Assembly: GCA_945913255.1 (NCBI GenBank)
Contig: CAMEDC010000001.1
Span: 1 to 64,000, forward strand
From: an uncultured Lachnospiraceae bacterium
GTDB taxonomy: Bacteria; Bacillota; Clostridia; Lachnospirales; Lachnospiraceae
Direction of reading: 5' to 3'
Length of the DNA stretch: 64,000 nucleotides
Shown here: positions 7,999-14,673 of the stretch, piece after piece
Layout: each line of letters begins with the position of its first letter
Position numbering within the stretch: position 1 is the stretch's first letter
Notes under the pieces: generated by a model
What the model saw: only the letters and a program-made list of their open reading frames with translations
The model's database searches: none
What the model was told of the DNA's origin: nothing
Position numbers and translations under genes: made by a program

Positions 7999-8784
7999 TT
8001 ACTCCCTCTTCTCCCACTGCATCCAGGGTGTATCTCCTGTCTCTATCATCTGTTCCAGTTTCTGCTTATCTCTCTGCGTGTCCATGCATTTCCAGAAGCC
8101 GTTATGACGATAAGCCATCAGTTGACCCTCTGCGGACAGCCTCTCCAGAGGTCCCTTTTCAAAGACGGTCTCGTCTCCTTCGATATACCGGAATACCTCA
8201 GGCTCCATCACCATATAGCCGGCATTAATCACCTGACCGTCGCTGTCCTTCTTTTCCCGGAACTGGCTGATACTGTCATCCGGTCCGATTTCCAGCACGC
8301 CGAATTTCTGTTTGACATTCACCGCAGTAATGGTCGCAACTTTTCTGTGTCCCTTATGGAATGCCAGCAGTTCCGAAATATTCACATCCGCTACCGCATC
8401 TCCGTAGGTCAGCATGAAGGTTTCGTCTCCGATATACGGCTGAATTCGCTTGATACGTCCGCCCGTCATGGTATTCAGTCCGGTATCCACCAGCGTTACT
8501 CTCCAGGGTTCTGCCACATTGGAATGTACCTCCATGGAATTTTGCTTTGTAAAGTCAAACGTCACATCGCTGTTATGGAGATAATAATTTGCAAACCATT
8601 CCTTAATGATCTGCTGCTTGTATCCGCAGCAAATAACAAACTCATGAAATCCGTAATAGGAATACTCTTTCATAATATGCCATAAGATTGGCTTCTGCCC
8701 GATTTCAATCATGGGCTTCGGTTTTAAATGGCTCTCCTCACTGATTCTTGTGCCCAGTCCGCCCGCTAAAATAACTACCTTCAT
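7999..8784 (-). CDS. rfbF: Glucose-1-phosphate cytidylyltransferase
   Basis: 261-residue nucleotidyltransferase that makes CDP-glucose from CTP and glucose-1-phosphate, the first step of CDP-3,6-dideoxyhexose synthesis. The N-terminal signature AGGLGTRISEES and the following LKPKPMIEIG are typical of RfbF and differ from glucose-1-phosphate uridylyl- and thymidylyltransferases. I chose the ATG at 8784 because AAGGAG precedes it and MKVVILAGG is the usual family start; an earlier in-frame codon at 8799 lies inside the ribosome-site region. It lies directly upstream of rfbH. Confidence 0.95.
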   Translation of the reverse strand: MKVVILAGGLGTRISEESHLKPKPMIEIGQKPILWHIMKEYSYYGFHEFVICCGYKQQIIKEWFANYYLHNSDVTFDFTKQNSMEVHSNVAEPWRVTLVDTGLNTMTGGRIKRIQPYIGDETFMLTYGDAVADVNISELLAFHKGHRKVATITAVNVKQKFGVLEIGPDDSISQFREKKDSDGQVINAGYMVMEPEVFRYIEGDETVFEKGPLERLSAEGQLMAYRHNGFWKCMDTQRDKQKLEQMIETGDTPWMQWEKRE

Positions 8785-8811
8785 ATCTTCTCCTTCCAAA
8801 CCGCCGCTGAC

Positions 8812-9777
8812 TCAGTTATCAGCTTTCTGATCGCCGCCCTCGAAATTAATCCTTCGTTCTTCCACCACGATGGGACGATGGATCACTCGTGTATTGATAT
8901 TCAGGATATACTCTCCAATGAGTCCGATAAACAAAAGCTGCAGCCCACCCAGCAGAAACACACCGATTACGATGGGGGCGGAACCGGCACCGAAGCTATA
9001 CCAATGTGTCAGCTTCAGCACGGTATACACCACCGCTACAATAAAGCTTATAAAAGAACAGATAAAGCCCAGAAAGGTTGCAAGTCGCAGCCCGATCTTG
9101 GTGTAGGAGGTAAAGCTGAGCATCGCGGCATCGTACAAAGTATAGAAATTATTGTGGGTTTTTCCGGCTCTTCTCTCCGGCTGTTCATATGCCAATTCCG
9201 TCATATTGAAGCCTGCACCGTATTCGGCTACAATGCCTCTAAGGAAAGGAATCGGGTCGTCCAGATGGCGCATCAGTTCGATAAAGGTTTTATCATAGAG
9301 TCCAAAACCGGTAAAATGCTCTATGAGCTTGACATCCGACATATTCTTGATTACTTTGTAGTACACGGTGCGCAGGAAGTAGATAAATCCGTTTTCCTTG
9401 CTGGAGGTCTTAACCCCGCTGACAATTTTATGTCCCTTTTCCCATTCTGCCACAAACTTCGGAACCAGTTCCACCGGATCCTGGAAATCACAACACATCA
9501 CGATGGTGCAGTCTCCCGAGGACTGGCACATTCCGTAAAACGGAGAATTAAACTGTCCGAAATTCGTCACGTTGAAAATCGCCTTAATCTTCCTGTTTTT
9601 GCCGCAGATTTCTTCCAGCTTCTCCCTTGTGCCGTCTGTGGAGGCATTGTCGATAAACAGTACCTCATAATCATATCGGCTAAGGTCTTTCTCCAGCATT
9701 TCCACAACCGCCTGACTGATGGGTTCCACATTTTCTATCTCATTATAGCAGGGTATCACAATACTTATCTTTTTCAT
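8812..9777 (-). CDS. Polyprenyl-phosphate glycosyltransferase, GT2 (GtrB/DPM-like)
   Basis: About 321 residues: an N-terminal GT-A domain beginning ISIVIPCYNE, with a DxD-like DFQDP motif in the middle, then two C-terminal transmembrane helices (around FICSFISFIVAVVYTVL and GVFLLGGLQLLFIGLIG). This is the layout of enzymes that load a sugar onto undecaprenyl phosphate for transfer outside the cell (GtrB, CsbB, dolichyl-phosphate mannose synthase). It sits between the reductase gene at 9798 and rfbF. The start is ambiguous: ATG at 9777 is closest to the domain start with GGAG 12 bases upstream, ATG at 9786 is also possible, and one at 9813 would overlap the upstream gene. Confidence 0.85.
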   Translation of the reverse strand: MKKISIVIPCYNEIENVEPISQAVVEMLEKDLSRYDYEVLFIDNASTDGTREKLEEICGKNRKIKAIFNVTNFGQFNSPFYGMCQSSGDCTIVMCCDFQDPVELVPKFVAEWEKGHKIVSGVKTSSKENGFIYFLRTVYYKVIKNMSDVKLIEHFTGFGLYDKTFIELMRHLDDPIPFLRGIVAEYGAGFNMTELAYEQPERRAGKTHNNFYTLYDAAMLSFTSYTKIGLRLATFLGFICSFISFIVAVVYTVLKLTHWYSFGAGSAPIVIGVFLLGGLQLLFIGLIGEYILNINTRVIHRPIVVEERRINFEGGDQKADN

Positions 9778-9797
9778 GCTCGTTTTCATCTCCAAAT

Positions 9798-10703
9798 TCA
9801 GTTCTTTCCGCATTCCGTCAGATGCACCGATTCCCTGAAATCACAAATTCGGTACTCACACCTGTATTCACTCATACCTTTCTCATAGGTCATGTTGCCG
9901 AAGGCTTTATTGACCATGCCGCCGGGCTTACCGCCAAGCTTCCCCAGCAGGAGCAGAAACGGGTGGAACACTGCCGTCAGAGGTATCTTTTTCCCAGCCT
10001 CTGCCGCTATGGCCTGTACCAGGTCTGAGGTACATACGTACTCCGTATTCTGAGGGCAGAAAATGCCGCTCTCTTCATTCAAAATCATGAGACTGACAAA
10101 CTTACAGAGGTTCCCGATGTAAAGCATGCTTCTCTCATTTCTTTCCTTCGGGAAAAAGGGAAGCTTCTTCGCCATTTTGGCAAGTAACGGATAGTTGCCC
10201 TTTGAGCCTTTTCCATATATCATGGGCGGTCTTAGGATGACGATTTTAAAATTCTCCTCTTCCAGCTCCCGCAGGCCCTCTTCTGCCTTTACCTTGCTGT
10301 CGCCGTAAAAGTTCGCAGGGGCAAGAGGCGTATCCTTTGTGATCATCTTCGGTTTTCCGATGCCGCCGCTCTCGCCGTAAACGATCATGCTGCTCATGAA
10401 GATAAACTGTCCGACACCGTCCGCCTTCGCCTTTTTGGCGCACTCTATCGTCAGTTCCGTATTGATTTTATAATAAAACCGCTTCTGTTCTTCCGTGACT
10501 TTGCCCACGTCCGCATGAGCAAGACCTGCCACATGAAAAACCGCATCATATCCGGCGAAGCTTTCCTGTCTCCATCCGTCACCCCGCATGTCCACGGTAG
10601 CCGTCCGGATTTCCGGGCAGTTTTCTCTGATCCAGTTTTCAAAGCCGGTACCGATGTAGCTATTGGCACCTGTTATTAAAACGCGATATACTTTCTGTTC
10701 CAC
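9798..10703 (-). CDS. Nucleotide-sugar reductase/epimerase (SDR), probably UDP-QuiNAc-forming
   Basis: 301-residue extended SDR with an N-terminal GANSYIG motif and the catalytic Tyr-x3-Lys in FYGDSKVK. Order on the strand is membrane 4,6-dehydratase, phosphoglycosyl transferase, then this gene. In Gram-negative O-antigen loci the same trio (WbpM, WbpL, WbpV; or WreV, WreU, WreQ) makes UDP-QuiNAc and starts the repeat unit with it, so reduction of UDP-4-keto-6-deoxy-GlcNAc at C4 is my preferred role. A C4 epimerase function cannot be excluded. It starts with GTG at 10703, preceded by AAGGCGG. The hydrophobic stretch in AVFHPFLLLLGKLGG probably packs inside the fold. Confidence 0.78.
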   Translation of the reverse strand: MEQKVYRVLITGANSYIGTGFENWIRENCPEIRTATVDMRGDGWRQESFAGYDAVFHVAGLAHADVGKVTEEQKRFYYKINTELTIECAKKAKADGVGQFIFMSSMIVYGESGGIGKPKMITKDTPLAPANFYGDSKVKAEEGLRELEEENFKIVILRPPMIYGKGSKGNYPLLAKMAKKLPFFPKERNERSMLYIGNLCKFVSLMILNEESGIFCPQNTEYVCTSDLVQAIAAEAGKKIPLTAVFHPFLLLLGKLGGKPGGMVNKAFGNMTYEKGMSEYRCEYRICDFRESVHLTECGKN

Positions 10704-10734
10704 CTTCAGCCGCCTTTACTATTCACTTTTTTGG

Positions 10735-11358
10735 CTATTCGCACTTCTTGTCTTTTGCTTCCCTTGCAAGTTCCCCGGTTCCGCCCTCTACGACACCTTC
10801 CTGCTTTGCCACGGATACCACCGTTCCGAGGATGCATTTCAGATCCATTTTCAGACCCATTTTCTTTACATATTCCCCGTCAAGTCTTGCCTTCACATCG
10901 ATGGGAAGCTCGTCCCGGCCGTTGATCTGCGCCCATCCGGTCAGTCCCGGCAGAATGTCGTTGGCGCCGTATTTATCCCGCTCCGCAATCAGGTCATACT
11001 GGTTCCATAGCGCGGGTCTGGGTCCCACGATTGCCATGTCTCCCTTCAGGATATTGATAATCTGGGGCAGTTCATCCAGACTTGTCCTGCGCAGGAAACT
11101 ACCCACCTTCGTAATATACTGCTGCGGATTTTCCAGCAGATGTGTCGGGGTATCCTTCGGGGTATCTATCCTCATGGTACGGAACTTGAGAATGTGAAAA
11201 TGCTTTTTATGGATGCCCACTCGTTTTTGTCTGAATAGAACCGGTCCTTTGGAATCCACCTTGATGGCGATAATCAGGATAAGAAAAAAGGGCGATAAGA
11301 TAATCAGTCCAAGCAATGCCAAAATCCGGTCAATAATGTTCTTAATGGTTTTGTACAT
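10735..11358 (-). CDS. Initiating sugar phosphate transferase (small monotopic PGT)
   Basis: 207 residues with one N-terminal membrane helix (about 12-33) followed by the bacterial sugar transferase domain: FRQKRVG, KFRTM, RRTSLDELPQ and a QINGRDEL segment. This is the minimal PglC/WecP-like form that moves a sugar-1-phosphate from UDP-sugar to undecaprenyl phosphate and so begins a polysaccharide repeat unit. It lies immediately after the 4,6-dehydratase gene (3-base gap) and before the reductase, which points to a 6-deoxy amino sugar as first residue. A second, larger transferase of the same reaction class is encoded at 24011-25441. The acidic and charged C-terminal tail is unremarkable. 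Confidence 0.92.
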   Translation of the reverse strand: MYKTIKNIIDRILALLGLIILSPFFLILIIAIKVDSKGPVLFRQKRVGIHKKHFHILKFRTMRIDTPKDTPTHLLENPQQYITKVGSFLRRTSLDELPQIINILKGDMAIVGPRPALWNQYDLIAERDKYGANDILPGLTGWAQINGRDELPIDVKARLDGEYVKKMGLKMDLKCILGTVVSVAKQEGVVEGGTGELAREAKDKKCE

Positions 11359-11361
11359 AGA

Positions 11362-13236
11362 CTATTCCTCTCCCCACTGATATGTGGGTACTATTTCTTT
11401 TATCTCGTTGCGTATGTCCCTGTCTTCTTTCTTTGCAGCGGCAATCAGCTTGTCCAACTGCTTTTCAAAGATATCCACGTCAAACTCAATGGGCTTGCCG
11501 ATAAAAATCAGCTTGTTGGCAGTCTGTTTTAAGCCCTCCTCATCCAGAAGCAGTTCTTCGTACATTTTTTCGCCGGGACGTAAGCCTGTAAACTGAATCT
11601 CGATGTCTTCACCCACCCGATAGCCGGAAAGTTTTATCAGGTTGGTTGCCAGGTCAAGGATTTTGACAGGTTTCCCCATGTCCAGCACGAAAATTTCGCC
11701 GCCCTTTGCGTAGGCTCCGGCCTGCAGCACCAGGGAGACAGCCTCCGGAATGGTCATAAAATAACGGATAATATCGGGATGTGTCACCGTGACCGGGCCT
11801 CCCGCCGCAATCTGCTGTTTGAACAAAGGGATGACACTTCCGTTACTGCCCAGTACGTTGCCGAAGCGTACTGCTACAAAGTTCGTCTTTGACTTCTGGT
11901 TCATCATCTGAATCACCATCTCGCAGATTCTCTTGGATGCCCCCATGACATTGGTGGGATTCACCGCCTTGTCCGTGGAAATCAGTACAAACTTCTTTGT
12001 GCCGTATTTATCAGCCGCCAGCGCTGTTTTATAGGTTCCCATTACATTATTTTTAATGGCTTCGTTGGGGCTTACCTCCATCAGAGGCACATGCTTATGT
12101 GCCGCTGCGTGGTATACAATATCGGGTCGGTAGGTGGCAAAAATATCCTGGATTCTGTTCGTATTCCGCACCGAAGCAATCAGCACTTCCAGATCCATTT
12201 CCGGGTACCGGCGAATCAGCTCCTGTTGAATCTCATAGGCATTATTCTCATAAATATCCACAATAATCAGCTGCTTGGGATGATGTCCGGCAATCTGACG
12301 GCAAAGCTCGCTTCCGATGGAACCGCCGCCTCCTGTCACAAGAACCACCTTCCCGCCAACATAATCAAGAACCTCCTCCGTATTAATCTGGATAGGTTCT
12401 CTTCCCAATAAATCTTCAATTTCCACTTCCTTCAGCTTGGAGACGGACACATCCCCGTTGATCAGCTGATACATGCCGGGCAGTGTGCGCAGCTTACAGC
12501 CGGACTCCTTACAGATGTCCAGAATCTCCTTTCTCGTCTGTACTCCGGCGGAAGGAATCGCAAAAATGATTTCGTCAATGCCATACTGGGGCACAGCCTC
12601 CAGAATCTTATCCCTGCCGCCCACAATCGGCACACCCCGAAGAAGCTTTCCGTGGCAGCCGGGCTGGTCATCAATGATACATTTCGCCTGGAGATTCAGG
12701 TAATTGCTGCTCTCGATTTCCTTTAATATCATGTTGCCGGCAGCTCCCGCACCGATAATCATGACATTAATCCGGCTGCTCTTTCCGGCAATGCTGGCGC
12801 GTTTGCTGTTGATCAGCCTCAGAATCCGATAGCCGAACCGGATACAGCAGGTCAGAACCGTCAGAACAAACCAGTAAAGAATGTAATAGCTTCTGGGCAT
12901 TTTTTGGTCAAATAAATAACAATAGATAATCTGTGCCAGAGCTGCACAGGATGTCGCAAATATAATATTCAACATCTCGTTGGCACTGGCATACCGCCAG
13001 ACACTTCTGTATAATTTCCATACCGCAAAGAACAGGAGTGCCGTAAAAATATTAGGAACCAGGATATGCTCAAACTTCGCAAAATATACCGGAGGGATAA
13101 CACTGAAGCTGAAGTCAAATCGAATATAGATTGCCACAAAAGAGGATATGATAACAGACATGATATCCAGTAATATCAGCGCAGCAATTCTGCTAAACGG
13201 TATCTCCGGAAATTTTTTATTTCTTTTTATATTCAT
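11362..13236 (-). CDS. Membrane-bound UDP-sugar 4,6-dehydratase (WbpM/CapD type)
   Basis: 624-residue protein with four predicted transmembrane helices (about 16-40, 57-75, 88-110, 117-135), a first Rossmann segment (MIIGAGAAGNM, about 158-168) and the catalytic SDR domain starting TGGGGSIGSE at 301. The active-site stretch shows Thr421, Met431 and Lys435, the Ser/Thr-Met-Lys pattern of this subfamily in place of Tyr-x3-Lys. Relatives convert UDP-GlcNAc to the 4-keto-6-deoxy sugar. It is the first gene of the left polysaccharide operon, with a promoter 45 bases upstream, and is followed by the initiating transferase that probably uses its product. The ATG at 13236 has a GGGAG site. Confidence 0.92.
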   Translation of the reverse strand: MNIKRNKKFPEIPFSRIAALILLDIMSVIISSFVAIYIRFDFSFSVIPPVYFAKFEHILVPNIFTALLFFAVWKLYRSVWRYASANEMLNIIFATSCAALAQIIYCYLFDQKMPRSYYILYWFVLTVLTCCIRFGYRILRLINSKRASIAGKSSRINVMIIGAGAAGNMILKEIESSNYLNLQAKCIIDDQPGCHGKLLRGVPIVGGRDKILEAVPQYGIDEIIFAIPSAGVQTRKEILDICKESGCKLRTLPGMYQLINGDVSVSKLKEVEIEDLLGREPIQINTEEVLDYVGGKVVLVTGGGGSIGSELCRQIAGHHPKQLIIVDIYENNAYEIQQELIRRYPEMDLEVLIASVRNTNRIQDIFATYRPDIVYHAAAHKHVPLMEVSPNEAIKNNVMGTYKTALAADKYGTKKFVLISTDKAVNPTNVMGASKRICEMVIQMMNQKSKTNFVAVRFGNVLGSNGSVIPLFKQQIAAGGPVTVTHPDIIRYFMTIPEAVSLVLQAGAYAKGGEIFVLDMGKPVKILDLATNLIKLSGYRVGEDIEIQFTGLRPGEKMYEELLLDEEGLKQTANKLIFIGKPIEFDVDIFEKQLDKLIAAAKKEDRDIRNEIKEIVPTYQWGEE

Positions 13237-13281
13237 AATCGATTTCTCCCATATCGTACATATATACTATACATTTTGTTT

Positions 13282-13310
13282 ATTGTACTCTTTTTTGCCC
13301 AATTTAGCAA
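13282..13310 (-). promoter_or_regulatory. Promoter of the left polysaccharide operon
   Basis: TTGCTA (13305-13310) and TACAAT (13282-13287) on the minus strand are separated by 17 bases. The -35 box begins 8 bases beyond the terminator stem of the lipoprotein gene, so the 9-gene operon 13236-2520 likely starts here. Confidence 0.65.
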
Positions 13311-13343
13311 GAAAAACAGGGGATGCATCTGTATCGCATCCCC
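13311..13343 (-). terminator. Terminator of the repeat-tailed lipoprotein gene
   Basis: An 8-bp stem GGGGATGC/GCATCCCC (13319-13326 with 13336-13343) is followed on the minus strand by TGTTTTTCTT. It separates the lipoprotein transcript from the next operon. Confidence 0.8.
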
Positions 13344-13363
13344 ATTTCCGGTTTTCTCTTTTT

Positions 13364-14437
13364 CTACATCAAATCAGGTGACCAGTCTATATCTGTGTCG
13401 CCGCCCGTTGCGCCGGAATCGCCGCCTCCATCATTTCCGCCATTATCACCGCCGCCGTCATTTCCACCGTCGTTATTACCGCCATCGTCGTGATTGTCAT
13501 CCTCATGATTCTCCTCCGGCGGCTGAGCCGGTGCCGGTGTCGGTGTCGGAGCAGGTGTCTGTACGGGCTTCGGTGTCACCGCCGGTTTCTTGGTCGCCGT
13601 CGGCGCCTTCGTTGCTGCAGGTGTCTTCGTAGGAGCCGGTGTCTCTGTCGGTTCCGGTGTCGTTTCCGCAATCACCTCACCCTTCTCATTATAGGTAATT
13701 GTTTTTGTTTCGTACTCCATGTTTTCCCTGTTTGTCCATAAATCAAAGGCATCTCCGGCGTTTCCTTTATAGGTGGAGATCATGTACTCCCCTACAAGAA
13801 TGCCCTTATCATAAGTCCCCTGTTCCTTTGTAATCTGACCCTGCTCGCTGTCAATTTTCCTGGTTTCAAACGATCCGTCATATTCTCCGTCGGAAAGTCC
13901 TGCCTGCGTCAGGCTGACCTTGCTTCCCGTCTGTTTCAGCAGTGAAAGACTGTTCTCGTCTGCCTGGTAGCTGACATTGGAATATGGTTCCCCGGAAATG
14001 TCGTATCCTACCTGTACAGAGAGTAGCACCGTATCCCCCTGCTGCAGGGTATAGCTGCGGCAACCCTCGTAGAGTCTCACAGCCATGGTCTCAAACCACT
14101 CCGGGCTGCAGACCATATGGATGCTCTCACCGAGATACTCTTCTACATCCAGATTGCGATACAGGGATTCCATGGCATCCAGCACAGCTGCCTCTTCCAC
14201 CTCTTTTAAGTTTCCCGTCCGGTATAAAAGCTTTATTTCATTTGCAGTCTGTTCCGGCTGAGCCAGTACGGGTTCCATTTCCATCTGAACCGGTTCCAGC
14301 ATTCCTATGCTGTTCTCGGTTTGAATGCTGTTCTCCGTCAAAACACCGAACTCCTCGCTGCCGTCACCGCAGCCGGAAAGTGTTGATGCCAGCAATACCC
14401 ACGCCAGTATGCCAATCATTCTCCTGCTTTTTGTCAT
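13364..14437 (-). CDS. Lipoprotein with Thr/Pro-rich linker and Asp/Gly/Asn-rich tail
   Basis: 357-residue exported lipoprotein: basic N-terminus, hydrophobic segment and lipobox LSGC with Cys23. Residues about 60-170 form a globular region I cannot name with certainty (a GerMN-like fold is possible). A segment with Gly-Tyr spacing reminiscent of MORN/YwqK repeats follows (GEYDGSF, GTYDKGILVGEY). The last third is low complexity: Thr-Pro-Ala repeats (about 258-300) and then a run of Asp, Gly and Asn to the end, a composition often found in wall-spanning or calcium-binding segments. It lies between the glucosaminidase gene and the left polysaccharide operon and shares the repeat-filled spacer with the former. 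A role at the cell surface is inferred from the signal sequence only. Confidence 0.8.
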   Translation of the reverse strand: MTKSRRMIGILAWVLLASTLSGCGDGSEEFGVLTENSIQTENSIGMLEPVQMEMEPVLAQPEQTANEIKLLYRTGNLKEVEEAAVLDAMESLYRNLDVEEYLGESIHMVCSPEWFETMAVRLYEGCRSYTLQQGDTVLLSVQVGYDISGEPYSNVSYQADENSLSLLKQTGSKVSLTQAGLSDGEYDGSFETRKIDSEQGQITKEQGTYDKGILVGEYMISTYKGNAGDAFDLWTNRENMEYETKTITYNEKGEVIAETTPEPTETPAPTKTPAATKAPTATKKPAVTPKPVQTPAPTPTPAPAQPPEENHEDDNHDDGGNNDGGNDGGGDNGGNDGGGDSGATGGDTDIDWSPDLM

Positions 14438-14489
14438 ATTCTAATCCTTTCCGTATCCTTCTGTTATGTCATATCGACGCTGATATCTC

Positions 14490-14673
14490 CACCTCAGCCT
14501 GCCGTCCTGGCTGCCGCGCCGCTGGTCAACATCTTCACCTCAGCCTGCCGTTTTGGCTGCCGCATCGCCGGTCGATGTCCTCACCTCAGCCTACCGTTTT
14601 GGCTGCCGCATCGCCGGTCTGCGCCCTCACCTCAGCCTGCCGTTTTGGCTGCCGCTGCGTCACCGCTGCTCAC
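14490..14673 (-). repeat. Four tandem 46-bp repeats spanning the 3' end of the glucosaminidase gene
   Basis: Units begin at 14490, 14536, 14582 and 14628, an exact 46-bp period. The first 28 bases of each unit are best conserved and contain a CAGCC...GGCTG hairpin. The last unit encodes the glucosaminidase C-terminus and its stop codon, so the other three look like downstream copies of the gene end. Apart from the repeats, the 14438-14631 spacer holds only the lipoprotein ribosome site. Confidence 0.9.

Noticed and set aside
8878..9888. Plus-strand open frame of 336 codons opposite the GT2 gene
   Set aside because: Antisense shadow of the polyprenyl-phosphate glycosyltransferase; no start signals.
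14490..14673. Possible CRISPR array
   Set aside because: Exact head-to-tail 46-bp repeats without unique spacers, overlapping a coding end.
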